In this document: positions 1 to 9,085 of the stretch, piece after piece | How positions within the stretch are numbered: the stretch's first letter is position 1 | Layout of the letters: every line of letters begins with the position of its first letter | Assembly: GCF_029963765.1 (NCBI RefSeq) | Contig: NZ_JALBYU010000011.1 | Location: forward strand, 121,774-185,773 | DNA from: Pseudomonas sp. UYIF39 | Lineage (GTDB): Bacteria; Pseudomonadota; Gammaproteobacteria; Pseudomonadales; Pseudomonadaceae | Direction of reading: 5' to 3' | Length of the DNA stretch: 64,000 bases | The notes under the pieces: model-generated | Databases searched by the model: none | What the model saw: the letters and a program-made list of their open reading frames with translations, nothing else | What the model was told of the DNA's origin: nothing | Program-made: the position numbers and the translations under genes

Positions 1-458
1 GACGCACCATAACGACCGCTGTAACGACGATTGGCATTCTGCACATCGGAGCGGAACGTCGCGCCAATGGTGGCCTCAGTTACATACATGCCTTCTTTAG
101 GCGACTGATACTTCAGCTCGGCCAGGGTCACGGTCAACTGCGGAGCGTTCAGCGCATTGGAGGTTGGGGTGAAGCCCAACAACCGCACGGCCGCTTCGGC
201 CTGAGCCTGCAACTTCGGCAGAATCTGCGCGCCCTGCACGGTGATCGCGCTGGTCTCAGGGTACAGGCCACCACGGGTGCCCAGAGTCGGCGACGGACGA
301 CCGTCCACCACACGAACCACCACCGGCTGACCATGGCCGACCGGCGCCAGCTGAGCCGTCAGCTTGGGTTCCGGATTCAGTTGTTGCGGGCTGTGGGCGC
401 AGCCGACCAGGGTCAAACTGGTCACAGTGATCAAACCGAACAACAGGCGTTGCAACAT
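1..458 (-). CDS. YajG-type lipoprotein (3' end outside window)
   Basis: The gene is read leftwards from ATG at 458 and runs off the window, so only about 152 residues are visible. The N-terminus is a lipoprotein signal: MLQRLLFGL, a hydrophobic stretch, then the lipobox LVGC with Cys near residue 20. The mature part has the pattern of YajG-family lipoproteins (a short region with VVRVVDGRPSPTLGTRGG, then alternating beta-like segments). YajG proteins are outer-membrane-anchored lipoproteins of unknown biochemical role. The stop codon and any operon partner on the left cannot be seen. The family name is by resemblance; the lipoprotein nature is well supported. Confidence 0.7.
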   Translation of the reverse strand, partial: MLQRLLFGLITVTSLTLVGCAHSPQQLNPEPKLTAQLAPVGHGQPVVVRVVDGRPSPTLGTRGGLYPETSAITVQGAQILPKLQAQAEAAVRLLGFTPTSNALNAPQLTVTLAELKYQSPKEGMYVTEATIGATFRSDVQNANRRYSGRYGA

Positions 459-661
459 GCGCTTCTCTCCAGAATCAGGCACTAAGGCCCGCAGTATAGC
501 GGTGCGCCACTGCGGCTAACTAGAGCCCTGCAGTGATTACTGAAATGTCTGACAAACCCTTGGGAGCCGGGTTCCTGTCACATAGATGTCACCGCCCATA
601 CACTTGCTCGTCACGGCTCGCTGGCAACCTTTACAGCAGTCACCCTACGAGGTACTTCGCC

Positions 662-895
662 ATGCGCTATCTCATCTCGCTATTCACTCCGCGCCCTCTG
701 CATCGCTGCTTCGCCCTGCTCGACCGCAACGGCCATTGCCAGGCATTCAAACAGTGCAGCCTCCAGCCGATGGGCGATGGCTGGGTCGAAATCGAGGAAA
801 TCCGGCTCAACTGGTTACACCATCCCCTGCCCCCTAGCGCCCGTGTCAACCAGCGCCAGCCACGTGCGCAAGCTCAACACCTGTTGGCCACCTGA
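662..895 (+). CDS. small conserved hypothetical protein
   Basis: A 77-residue open frame starts at ATG 662 just after the purine-rich stretch TACGAGG (spacing about 7), which favours this start over the upstream in-frame codons at 533. The sequence begins MRYLISLFTPRPLHRCF and has no signal peptide or membrane segment. No domain is recognised. It stands alone between the divergent lipoprotein gene and the long spacer before mqo. Codon use looks like its neighbours and the ribosome site is good, so it is probably real, but no function can be given. Confidence 0.55.
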   Translation: MRYLISLFTPRPLHRCFALLDRNGHCQAFKQCSLQPMGDGWVEIEEIRLNWLHHPLPPSARVNQRQPRAQAQHLLAT

Positions 896-1635
896 CCGAA
901 CACCTAATAAAAGTCATTAAACACGACCATTTCCCTGCGTTTCTTCGCTACAATCTCCCCCCGATTATAAGGACGTCTCCTGATCGGGCCTCGCAGCATC
1001 GTCAATGCGCTTGTATTGACACCCCGCACCGCCCTACAGAGAGCCGCCCACACAGATCGAGTGAAGCTGGCGCGCTTGCTGTTCCTTGAGCAAAACCCCC
1101 ACTTTTCGCGAATCTGCAGAGCTGTCATTACGCTCGGTCACTGAGCTGTTTGCCCGTTTTGCCTGTCATGTATCCCATGGCGGCAATCCATCCGGGCACG
1201 GTGCCAGGCTGGGGCAGCCCTTTTTTGAGGTTCACGTCTTCAAAAGAGCGTGAAAAAAACGGGTTTTCACAACTTCACAAGAGTGTGGCGAGCAAATGAA
1301 TAGTTTTGCGTCTGAATATGCACCATTAGCGTCTGAAACAGCCCAACGACACAGGACCGAGTACACCTCGAACACCGGAGCCTGAAGCCTGTCCCCTACG
1401 GATTTGGTTGCACAAACGGATGTATCGACCATAAGTCGAATTGCCAGCCGCGCGTTGAAGTGAGTTCATGTAACTCTTTTAGACCCGGCCGGTAGCGTCC
1501 GTCGAAGTTGCGAAAAATTGCGAAGATTCGGACATGGCGATACTGCCATGGGTACCTGGGGCATCACTGACACGCCCCTGAACGCCTGGCAGCCATGCCG
1601 ACAATTTGGTGCTGCAGATTTTGGAGACGCGTTAA
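896..1635. other. 740-base spacer upstream of mqo, no gene seen
   Basis: No convincing coding frame lies here; the short frames on the minus strand (904-1128, 1232-1432) have no ribosome site and no recognisable protein. The stretch has several A/T-rich patches and imperfect hairpins (for instance around 1245-1275 and 1505-1555). It probably holds the mqo promoter and a long 5' leader, and could hide a small RNA. Nothing specific could be identified. Confidence 0.4.
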
Positions 1636-3144
1636 ATGGCGCATAACGAAGCAGTCGACGTAGTACTGGTTGGGGCCGGCATCATGAGTGCCACCCTTGC
1701 TGTACTGCTCAAAGAGCTCGACCCCGCGATCAAGCTGGAAGTCGTCGAGCTGATGGATTCCGGTGCTGCGGAGAGTTCGAACCCGTGGAACAACGCCGGT
1801 ACCGGTCACGCCGGGCTGTGTGAGCTCAACTACACGCCGCAGGCCGCCGACGGCACCGTCGACATCAAGAAAGCCGTGCACATCAACACCCAGTTCGAGG
1901 TGTCGAAGCAGTTCTGGTCCTACCTGACCAAGAAAAGTACCTTCGGCTCGTGCAAGACATTCATCAGTCCGGTTCCGCACCTGAGCTTCGTCCAGAACGA
2001 CGATGGCGTTTCCTTCCTCAAGGAACGCTTCAAGACGCTGAGCAAGCACCACGCCTTCTCGGACATGGAATACACCGAAGACAAGGCCACCATGGCCGAG
2101 TGGATGCCGCTGATGATGCCTGGCCGGCCGGCCGACGAAGTCGTCGCCGCCACCCGCGTCATGAACGGCACCGACGTCAACTTCGGCGCCCTGACCAATC
2201 AGTTGCTCAAGCACCTGACCAGCGCACCCGATGCCCAGGTCAAGTACTGCAAGCGCGTGACCGGTCTCAAGCGTAACGGCAACGGCTGGACCGTCAGCAT
2301 CAAGGACGTCAACAGCGGCAATTCCCGCGACGTCGACGCGAAATTCGTGTTCCTGGGCGCCGGTGGCGCGGCACTGCCGCTGCTGCAAGCTTCGGGCATC
2401 GAAGAAAGCAAAGGTTTCGGCGGCTTCCCGATCAGCGGCCAGTGGCTGCGTTGCGACAACCCGGAAGTGGTCAAACACCACCAGGCAAAGGTTTACAGCC
2501 AGGCGGCCGTGGGTTCGCCTCCGATGTCGGTGCCGCACCTGGACACCCGCGTCGTCGATGGCAAGAAGTCTCTGCTGTTCGGACCTTACGCCGGTTTCAC
2601 CACCAAGTTCCTCAAGCACGGCTCCTTCATGGACCTGCCGATGTCGGTTCGCGCCGGCAACATCGGCCCGATGCTGGCCGTGGCCAAAAACAACATGGAC
2701 CTGACCAAGTACCTGGTCAGCGAAGTGATGCAGTCGATGGAGCAGCGCCTGGACTCGCTGCGTCGCTTCTACCCTGAAGCGAAAGCCGAAGACTGGCGCC
2801 TGGAAGTGGCCGGCCAACGGGTGCAGATCATCAAGAAAGACCCGAAAAAGGGCGGCGTTCTGCAGTTCGGTACCGAACTGGTCGCGGCCAAGGACGGCAC
2901 CCTTGCTGCCCTGCTCGGCGCTTCGCCAGGCGCGTCGGTGACCGTTTCGATCATGCTGGAACTGATCGAAAAATGCTTCCCGAACAAAGCGTCCGGTGAG
3001 TGGGCTGCCAAACTGGCGGAAATCTTCCCGGCTCGGGAAAAGGTTCTGGAAACCGATGCTGCGCTGTATCGCAAGATCAATGTGCAGAACAACGTCGCGC
3101 TGGAACTGGTTGAAGCCAGCAACGAGACCGAAAGCTACGCTTGA
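1636..3144 (+). CDS. mqo: malate:quinone oxidoreductase
   Basis: This 502-residue FAD enzyme oxidises malate to oxaloacetate and passes electrons to the quinone pool at the inner face of the cytoplasmic membrane, bypassing NAD-linked malate dehydrogenase in the TCA cycle. The N-terminal dinucleotide-binding motif VLVGAGIMSATLAVLL (residues about 10-25) and the following SSNPWNNAGTGHAG segment are typical of Mqo, and the length is that of the family. The start at 1636 has a good ribosome site (TTTTGGAG upstream). It is monocistronic, with a long upstream spacer and a strong terminator right after the stop. It corresponds to mqoB of P. aeruginosa by position. Confidence 0.95.
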   Translation: MAHNEAVDVVLVGAGIMSATLAVLLKELDPAIKLEVVELMDSGAAESSNPWNNAGTGHAGLCELNYTPQAADGTVDIKKAVHINTQFEVSKQFWSYLTKKSTFGSCKTFISPVPHLSFVQNDDGVSFLKERFKTLSKHHAFSDMEYTEDKATMAEWMPLMMPGRPADEVVAATRVMNGTDVNFGALTNQLLKHLTSAPDAQVKYCKRVTGLKRNGNGWTVSIKDVNSGNSRDVDAKFVFLGAGGAALPLLQASGIEESKGFGGFPISGQWLRCDNPEVVKHHQAKVYSQAAVGSPPMSVPHLDTRVVDGKKSLLFGPYAGFTTKFLKHGSFMDLPMSVRAGNIGPMLAVAKNNMDLTKYLVSEVMQSMEQRLDSLRRFYPEAKAEDWRLEVAGQRVQIIKKDPKKGGVLQFGTELVAAKDGTLAALLGASPGASVTVSIMLELIEKCFPNKASGEWAAKLAEIFPAREKVLETDAALYRKINVQNNVALELVEASNETESYA

Positions 3145-3156
3145 TTCGGCCGCATA

Positions 3157-3195
3157 AAAAACGCCCCGTTCTCATTGAGAGCGGGGCGTTTTTTT
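3157..3195 (+). terminator. rho-independent terminator after mqo
   Basis: A hairpin with arms AACGCCCCG and CGGGGCGTT-type sequence, followed by a run of T, lies about 20 bases after the mqo stop. It also sits downstream of the convergent PA4642-like gene and may serve both. Confidence 0.85.
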
Positions 3196-3210
3196 GTGCC
3201 TTGAAAAATC

Positions 3211-3498
3211 TTAACCGCGAGCCTTTTCGATCAGTTCGATGTACTCGGCCGCGTTGCGCTGATCCTTGATCAGGGCAACAAAGTCATTGCCGTGCTCATC
3301 CTTGCCGTCCAGATCCAGACCGGCTTCGACGAAGAACGTCAGAAAACGCCCGAAGTCATCGATGCGCAAGCCGCGATAGGCCTTGATCAGTTTGTGCAGC
3401 GACGGCGACGTGGCGTCGACCGGTTCGAAATCGAGGAACAGCTTGATCTGCTCATCGCCGATCTCGTCACCAATCACTTGCTTCTTATCTTTACGCAT
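3211..3498 (-). CDS. PA4642-family small protein
   Basis: A 95-residue acidic protein beginning MRKDKKQVIGDEIGDEQ and ending in a helix EYIELIEKARG. It is mostly charged and helical, with no signal or membrane segment. The phrase DLDGKDEHGNDFVALI suggests an ankyrin-like or helical-repeat fold but is not enough to claim one. Its place next to mqo matches PA4642 beside PA4640 (mqoB) of P. aeruginosa, which gives the family name. Function unknown. It is convergent with mqo. Confidence 0.75.
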   Translation of the reverse strand: MRKDKKQVIGDEIGDEQIKLFLDFEPVDATSPSLHKLIKAYRGLRIDDFGRFLTFFVEAGLDLDGKDEHGNDFVALIKDQRNAAEYIELIEKARG

Positions 3499-3561
3499 TG
3501 CCGACTCCAGCTCGCAGACATTTCACGGGGCGGGCAGTTTACCCCTCCCTGGCCACCGGGC

Positions 3562-4047
3562 TCAACGCGGACGAACAGCGCCCGTGTGCAGATCGGCCCA
3601 GACATGACCGTTGGCGTAGCTGAGGAACTGGCAATACACCGTGTCATTGCGCAACAAGTCGATTACCACCCGGTACTGAGCCATCGGGTAAAACAGCGTC
3701 AGGGTTTTGCTTTTGTCGTCGTAGATCGGCTTTTTCAGGCTTTTGCTTTCGCCATCGAAATTGACCAGCACCTGGTTGATGGTCGCGCCCTTGTTCAAGG
3801 ATTTGCCCTTGAGGCGGATCAGCAACGGTGAGGTCACCGGAATCGGCTGCTGGTTGGACTGGCGCTGGCTGCCGACCACCACCGAATACTCGGTGACCTG
3901 CAACAGCTGTTGCTGTTCGGGTTCCGCATCACGCAGGGTCAGGTCATCTGGAGGCAGGAACTGCGCGTGCATCGGCGCCGGGGCGGCCGCCAGAGGCAGG
4001 CTGACGGTCAGCAACAGGGCGGCGCAGCTGCGGATCAAAAGGCTCAT
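3562..4047 (-). CDS. exported conserved hypothetical protein (PA4641-like position)
   Basis: The protein is 161 residues from ATG 4047, chosen because it places a clean signal peptide (MSLLIRSCAALLLTVSLPLAAA) at the start; the frame is open 15 codons further upstream. The mature part is rich in beta-prone segments (LLQVTEYSVVVG, PLLIRLKGKSL, LTLFYPMAQYRVVIDLL). It is expected in the periplasm. No catalytic motif is recognised. It may be transcribed with the PA4642-like gene 63 bases downstream. Confidence 0.65.
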   Translation of the reverse strand: MSLLIRSCAALLLTVSLPLAAAPAPMHAQFLPPDDLTLRDAEPEQQQLLQVTEYSVVVGSQRQSNQQPIPVTSPLLIRLKGKSLNKGATINQVLVNFDGESKSLKKPIYDDKSKTLTLFYPMAQYRVVIDLLRNDTVYCQFLSYANGHVWADLHTGAVRPR

Positions 4048-4198
4048 GTCAGGCTCCCAAGGCGAAGCCGAGCACTCTAGCATGAGGATCAACCGCGCGA
4101 ATTAGCGATATGGGTCAATACTTCGCAGTACGACGCTGGCCATACTGGAAGAGCTTTCAGCCGTCGTTCAACAGTGCGCCGTCTACCGTGGAGTGCTC

Positions 4199-5920
4199 AT
4201 GTCGTTCTCCGTTCCCCCGTTGTTCGCCGCCTGGCGTCAGACCTGGCGCGCCGGCTACACCCTCAAAGGCTTGCGCGGCGACATCAGTGCCGGGGTGACC
4301 GTAGGGATTATCGCCATTCCGCTGGCCATGGCCCTGGCGATTGCCGTGGGTGTACCGCCCCAGCAAGGGTTGTATACGGTACTGATCGCCGCCCCCCTGA
4401 TCGCCCTGACAGGAGGTTCGCGTTTCAATGTCAGTGGGCCGACCGCTGCGTTCGTGGTCATTCTGCTACCCATTACCCAACAATACGGCCTGGGCGGCCT
4501 GCTGCTCTGCACCATGCTCGCCGGCGTCATCCTCATTGCCCTGGGGCTGATTCGAGCCGGGCGGTTGATTCAGTACATTCCGTATCCGGTCACCCTGGGC
4601 TTTACCGCCGGGATCGGCATTGTCATTGCAACCCTGCAATTGAAGGATTTGCTGGGCCTGAACACCGCAGGCCAGGCAGAACACTACATCGAACAGCTGG
4701 GCGTACTGATTCTGGCATTGCCCAGCGCCCGGCTAGGGGACGGGATCATCGGCATCACCTGCCTGGCCGTTCTGATTGTCTGGCCACGGTGGGTGCCGAG
4801 AATTCCGGGGCATCTGGTGGCGCTGACCATCGGCGCGCTCCTGGGTTTGGCGCTGGAGCACAGCGGGCTGGCGGTGGCGACATTGGGTGAGCGTTTCAGC
4901 TATATGGTCGAGGGCGTCAGCCACCCTGGCATTCCGCCGTTCCTGCCAAGCTTCGATTGGCCGTGGAATCTACCCGGCCCCGACGGCCAGCCTCTGCACC
5001 TGTCTTACGACTTGATCCGTCAGTTGCTGGCGCCGGCGTTCGCCATTGCCATGCTCGGGGCTATCGAATCCTTGTTGTGTGCGGTGGTGGCGGATGGCAT
5101 GACCGGCAGTAAACACGACCCCAACGCAGAACTGCTGGGTCAGGGCCTGGGCAACCTGATCGCTCCGCTGTTCGGCGGTATTACCGCCACGGCGGCGATT
5201 GCCCGTAGTGCCACCAACGTGCGCAGCGGAGCCTTTTCGCCATTGGCGGCCATTATTCACAGCGCGGTGGTGCTGATTGCGATACTCGTCCTCGCACCGC
5301 TTTTCAGCTACCTGCCGATGGCTGCATTGGCCGCATTACTGGTCATGGTGGCGTGGAACATGAGCGAAGCCCGGCACGTGCTGCATACCTTGCACATCGC
5401 GCCCCGCAGCGATGTGCTGGTCTTGCTGACCTGCCTGAGCCTGACGGTGTTGTTCGACATGGTGATGGCTGTCGCCGTCGGCCTGCTGCTCGCCGCCGGG
5501 TTATTTATCAAGCGCATGAGCGATCTTACGGACACCGCCGAACTGCCCCGAGGCTTCCATCAAGCCTTGCAGGATCTGCCGGCACATGTTCGCTGCTATG
5601 CGATTCGTGGGCCGTTGTTCTTCGGCGCGGCCGAAAAAGCCTTGGGGGTGCTACGCAAATTCAGTCCGGAGGTCAAAGTGGTGATCGTCGAGATGAGCGC
5701 CGTGCCCATGCTGGACATGACGGCGCTGGCGGCCTTCGACAATATCCTGAGGGATTACCGCACGGACGGCATTGGCCTGATTCTGGTGGCGACCGCCCCA
5801 CGAGTGCGCCTGAAGCTCAGACGCGCGGGCATCCATCGGGAACAGCGTCAGCTGGCCTATGTGAACAACCTGGAACAGGCTCGTCGCAAAAGCGAACGCT
5901 GGCTGGCCGGGGAAAATTGA
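4199..5920 (+). CDS. SulP-family anion transporter with C-terminal STAS domain
   Basis: This 573-residue membrane protein belongs to the SulP (SLC26) family, which moves sulfate, bicarbonate or dicarboxylates with protons or sodium. About ten to twelve hydrophobic segments fill residues 25-420, with the family signature near GGSRFNVSGPTAAF and a conserved GLGNLIAPLFGGITATAAIARSA stretch. The last ~115 residues form a STAS domain (VVIVEMSAVPMLDMTALAAF). ATG 4199 is chosen because TGGAG lies five bases upstream; GTG 4193 is the alternative. Substrate cannot be told from sequence; DauA-like C4-dicarboxylate or sulfate uptake are both possible. It is convergent with the cupin gene. Confidence 0.9.
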   Translation: MSFSVPPLFAAWRQTWRAGYTLKGLRGDISAGVTVGIIAIPLAMALAIAVGVPPQQGLYTVLIAAPLIALTGGSRFNVSGPTAAFVVILLPITQQYGLGGLLLCTMLAGVILIALGLIRAGRLIQYIPYPVTLGFTAGIGIVIATLQLKDLLGLNTAGQAEHYIEQLGVLILALPSARLGDGIIGITCLAVLIVWPRWVPRIPGHLVALTIGALLGLALEHSGLAVATLGERFSYMVEGVSHPGIPPFLPSFDWPWNLPGPDGQPLHLSYDLIRQLLAPAFAIAMLGAIESLLCAVVADGMTGSKHDPNAELLGQGLGNLIAPLFGGITATAAIARSATNVRSGAFSPLAAIIHSAVVLIAILVLAPLFSYLPMAALAALLVMVAWNMSEARHVLHTLHIAPRSDVLVLLTCLSLTVLFDMVMAVAVGLLLAAGLFIKRMSDLTDTAELPRGFHQALQDLPAHVRCYAIRGPLFFGAAEKALGVLRKFSPEVKVVIVEMSAVPMLDMTALAAFDNILRDYRTDGIGLILVATAPRVRLKLRRAGIHREQRQLAYVNNLEQARRKSERWLAGEN

Positions 5921-5929
5921 GCGCGCCGT

Positions 5930-6403
5930 TCAGGTGAACAGCGCGCGCATCCACGCCTGATACTCAGCCACACCAGGCTCGCCTTCGCGCGGCGCCCAGC
6001 GAGCAAGCTCACCTTCACCGACCGGGCGATAGGGGCCGGCCTTGCACTCGAACATCAGGCTGTCCGCTTCCAGTACCACCAGGCTATGGAACACTCCGGC
6101 TGGCAGGTCCACACCAAGACAGTCGCCACCGGCCTGCAGGATTTGTTTACTCAGCACCCCGCCAGACTCATCGAAAATCAACACACCCAGTCGCCCTTTG
6201 AGAACCAACAAGGTTTCAGCCTTGTTTTCCCCCACGTGCCGATGAGGCGGGACATAGGTGTCAGGCTGCAAGCCAACCACCATGCGATGACAGGCGTCTT
6301 CCATCTGATGGAAGTTGTGATGCTGACGCCCGCGAGAATTGGCTGCGGCTTTCTCGGCCAATTCAGCGAACAGGGTTTGATCGAGAAAGCTCGGCACGGT
6401 CAT
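5930..6403 (-). CDS. WbuC-type cupin metalloprotein
   Basis: The 157-residue protein starts MTVPSFLDQTLF and carries a single cupin barrel with the metal-binding pattern PPHRHVGENKAETLLVLKG and a later His in PAGVFHSLVVLE. This matches the WbuC family, first seen in O-antigen clusters and of unknown enzymatic role. ATG 6403 is preferred because it follows the hpt stop by four bases; upstream in-frame starts would overlap hpt. It is probably co-transcribed with hpt. Confidence 0.8.
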   Translation of the reverse strand: MTVPSFLDQTLFAELAEKAAANSRGRQHHNFHQMEDACHRMVVGLQPDTYVPPHRHVGENKAETLLVLKGRLGVLIFDESGGVLSKQILQAGGDCLGVDLPAGVFHSLVVLEADSLMFECKAGPYRPVGEGELARWAPREGEPGVAEYQAWMRALFT

Positions 6404-6407
6404 GTTC

Positions 6408-6965
6408 TTACATGCCTTTAACAGCAAAAATCCCGTTGGCGTTACGCCAGTAGCCCTTGTAGTCCATGCCGTAACCGAAGATGTAACGGTCGATGCATGG
6501 CAGGCCGACGAAATCGGCTTTCAGGTCCGGGCGAGCCTTGCGGTCGTGGTCCTTGTCGATCAGCACGGCGGTGTGCACTTTGCGCGCGCCAGCGTGTTTG
6601 CAGAAGTCGATGATCGCGCCCAGGGTGTGACCTTCGTCGAGGATGTCGTCGATGATCAGCACGTCACGGTCGATGAACGACACTTCCGGCTTGGCTTTCC
6701 AGAACAGATCGCCGCCGCTGGTTTCGTTGCGATAACGAGTGGCATGCAGGTAGGACGCTTCCAGCGGGAAGTTCAGATGGGTCAGCAACTTGCCGGAGAA
6801 AATCAGCCCGCCATTCATCACGCAGAACACCACCGGATTGCTTTCAGCCAGTTGGTCGTTGATTTGTGCACCGACGCGGGCGATGGCCGCCTCGACTTCA
6901 GCTTCGGTGTACAGGCAGTCAGCCTCTCGCATGATTTGACGGATATGCTCGAGATCAGCGGACAT
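6408..6965 (-). CDS. hpt: hypoxanthine-guanine phosphoribosyltransferase
   Basis: This 185-residue enzyme salvages hypoxanthine and guanine by transferring phosphoribose from PRPP, forming IMP or GMP in the cytoplasm. The PRPP-binding loop is VLIIDDILDEGHTL (about residues 100-113), and the family's C-terminal FVGLPCIDRYIFGYGMDY motif, which contacts the purine, is intact. ATG 6965 follows GGAG at a good distance; the frame is open further upstream but without a ribosome site. It lies divergent from upp-uraA, so purine and pyrimidine salvage share one intergenic region of about 160 bases. Confidence 0.93.
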   Translation of the reverse strand: MSADLEHIRQIMREADCLYTEAEVEAAIARVGAQINDQLAESNPVVFCVMNGGLIFSGKLLTHLNFPLEASYLHATRYRNETSGGDLFWKAKPEVSFIDRDVLIIDDILDEGHTLGAIIDFCKHAGARKVHTAVLIDKDHDRKARPDLKADFVGLPCIDRYIFGYGMDYKGYWRNANGIFAVKGM

Positions 6966-7128
6966 GGCGCTCTCCAGGGGGGACTGATTAAGGAAAAGCG
7001 GGCAAAGGTACGCATCCCGCTCGGCCAGATCAAGCGTTTGTGGACTAACGTACTTCATGTCTATAGGACAACACCCTCGGATAGATTAATCTAGGCCGGT
7101 TTTTTTGCCCGCCGCCGGAGCCTTTCCC

Positions 7129-7767
7129 ATGCCCATCCTCGAGATCCGCCATCCGCTGATCCGCCATAAACTCGGCCTTATGCGCCGCGCCGACATCAGC
7201 ACGAAGAATTTCCGTGAGCTCGCTCAGGAAGTCGGTGCCCTGCTGACCTATGAAGCCACCAAAGACCTGCCGCTGGAAAGCTACGACATCGAAGGCTGGT
7301 GCGGCACGGTGTCGGTCGAGAAAATCGCCGGCAAGAAAATTACTGTAGTACCGATCCTGCGCGCCGGTATCGGTATGCTCGAAGGCGTACTGAGCCTGAT
7401 CCCGGGCGCCAAAGTCAGCGCCGTCGGCGTGGCCCGCAACGAACAAACCCTGCAGGCCCACACCTATCTGGAAAAACTGGTTCCGGAAATCAACGAACGC
7501 CTGGCGATGATCATCGACCCGATGCTCGCTACCGGCAGCTCCATGGTCGCTACCATCGACCTGCTGAAAAAGGCCGGTTGCCGGGATATCCGCGCGATGG
7601 TGCTGGTGGCTGCCCCTGAAGGCATTGCCGCCGTTGAGAAGGCTCACCCGGACGTGACCATCTACACCGCCTCCATTGACGAAAAACTCAACGAACACGG
7701 TTACATCATTCCAGGCCTGGGCGATGCCGGTGACAAGATCTTCGGTACCAAGCAGAAGGACGCTTGA
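7129..7767 (+). CDS. upp: uracil phosphoribosyltransferase
   Basis: The 212-residue enzyme makes UMP from uracil and PRPP. MPILEIRHPLIRHKLGLMR is the typical Upp N-terminus. The PRPP loop MIIDPMLATGSSM (about 125-137) and the C-terminal uracil-binding region YIIPGLGDAGDKIFGT are complete. ATG 7129 has CCGGAG seven to twelve bases upstream. The stop is two bases before the uraA start, so the two form an operon coupling uracil uptake to its conversion. Confidence 0.95.
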   Translation: MPILEIRHPLIRHKLGLMRRADISTKNFRELAQEVGALLTYEATKDLPLESYDIEGWCGTVSVEKIAGKKITVVPILRAGIGMLEGVLSLIPGAKVSAVGVARNEQTLQAHTYLEKLVPEINERLAMIIDPMLATGSSMVATIDLLKKAGCRDIRAMVLVAAPEGIAAVEKAHPDVTIYTASIDEKLNEHGYIIPGLGDAGDKIFGTKQKDA

Positions 7768-7769
7768 GC

Positions 7770-9044
7770 ATGCAGCAAGAGTTCAACGATCCGCTCTGGC
7801 GCACGGTGCTGTCGGGTGCGCAGATGCTGTTCGTGGCCTTCGGCGCCCTGGTGTTGATGCCGCTGATTACCGGCCTCGACCCGAACGTGGCGCTGTTCAC
7901 CGCAGGCCTGGGGACGATTTTGTTCCAGATCGTCACCGGGCGTCAGGTGCCGGTGTTCCTGGCGTCGAGCTTTGCCTTTATCACCCCGATCATTCTCGCC
8001 AAGGGCCAATTCGGTCTCGCGGCGACCATGGGCGGCGTCATGGCGGCGGGTTTCGTCTACACCTTCCTCGGCCTTGCCGTGAAGATCAAAGGCACCGGTT
8101 TCATTGACCGTCTGCTGCCGCCGGTGGTGATTGGCCCGGTGATCATTTCCATCGGCCTGGCCATGGCACCAATCGCCGCCAACATGGCGATGGGCAAGGC
8201 TGGCGACGGCACCGAGCTGATTCATTATCAGACGGCCATGCTGATCTCGATGCCAGCGCTGCTGACCACCCTGATCGTCGCGGTGTTCGGCAAAGGCATC
8301 TTCCGCCTGGTGCCGATCATCTCGGGCGTGCTGGTGGGCTTTGCGATGGCGTTCTATTTCGGCGTCGTTGATACCGCGAAAATTGCTGCTGCACCGTGGT
8401 TTGCGATCCCGCATTTCACCGCGCCGGAATTCAACTGGCAGGCGATTCTGTTCATCGTTCCGGTGGCCCTGGCCCCAGCCATCGAGCACATCGGCGGCGT
8501 GATCGCTGTCGGTAGCGTGACCGGTCGCGATTACCTGAAGAAACCCGGCCTGCACCGCACCCTGCTCGGCGATGGCATTGCCACCACCGCAGCCGGCCTG
8601 TTTGGCGGTCCACCCAACACCACCTATGCCGAAGTGACGGGCGCGGTGATGCTGACCAAGAACTACAACCCGAAGATCATGACCTGGGCGGCGATTTTCG
8701 CCATCAGCCTGGCGTTCATCGGCAAGTTCGGCGCGCTGCTGCAAAGCATTCCAGTGCCGGTGATGGGCGGGATTCTGTGCCTGTTGTTCGGTTCGATCGC
8801 GGCGGTGGGCATGAACACCCTGATTCGCCACAAGATCGACCTGAGCGAAGCGCGCAACCTGGTGATTGTCTCGGTGACCCTGGTGTTCGGGATCGGCGGC
8901 GTACTGGTTGGCACCGGCACAGGGCCGGACGACTTCGGCCTCAAAGGCATCGCGCTGTGCGCGGTGACGGCGATTGCGCTGAACCTGTTGCTGCCGGGCA
9001 ATGACAGCTGGAAGCACAAAAAGGCGAATGAGTCGTTGCTCTGA
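7770..9044 (+). CDS. uraA: uracil:proton symporter UraA (NCS2 family)
   Basis: A 424-residue permease with about 14 hydrophobic segments, of the nucleobase-ascorbate transporter (NCS2) family. Conserved family segments are visible: VPVFLASSFAFITPI near residue 65, VALAPAIEHIGGV near 240 containing the substrate-binding Glu, and the GGPPNTTYAEVTGAV signature near 280. It imports uracil into the cell. ATG 7770 begins two bases after the upp stop. A near-perfect inverted repeat follows the stop. Confidence 0.93.
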   Translation: MQQEFNDPLWRTVLSGAQMLFVAFGALVLMPLITGLDPNVALFTAGLGTILFQIVTGRQVPVFLASSFAFITPIILAKGQFGLAATMGGVMAAGFVYTFLGLAVKIKGTGFIDRLLPPVVIGPVIISIGLAMAPIAANMAMGKAGDGTELIHYQTAMLISMPALLTTLIVAVFGKGIFRLVPIISGVLVGFAMAFYFGVVDTAKIAAAPWFAIPHFTAPEFNWQAILFIVPVALAPAIEHIGGVIAVGSVTGRDYLKKPGLHRTLLGDGIATTAAGLFGGPPNTTYAEVTGAVMLTKNYNPKIMTWAAIFAISLAFIGKFGALLQSIPVPVMGGILCLLFGSIAAVGMNTLIRHKIDLSEARNLVIVSVTLVFGIGGVLVGTGTGPDDFGLKGIALCAVTAIALNLLLPGNDSWKHKKANESLL

Positions 9045-9051
9045 GTGAATC

Positions 9052-9081
9052 GATCGTTCCCACGCGAGCGTGGGAACGATC
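9052..9081. repeat. inverted repeat / REP-like hairpin between uraA and hemH
   Basis: Arms GATCGTTCCCAC and GTGGGAACGATC flank a six-base loop. This 30-base palindrome is, from memory, a common intergenic repeat in Pseudomonas genomes. It sits between convergent genes and may end transcription from both sides, although no T run follows. Confidence 0.75.
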
Positions 9082-9085
9082 ATGA

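Noticed and set aside
904..1432. Two short minus-strand frames in the mqo upstream spacer
   Set aside because: No ribosome site, no recognised product and unlike local codon use.
1564..2817. 417-codon open frame on the minus strand
   Set aside because: It lies antisense inside mqo, has no ribosome site, and its His/Val/Arg-rich product is typical of the complement of a high-GC gene.
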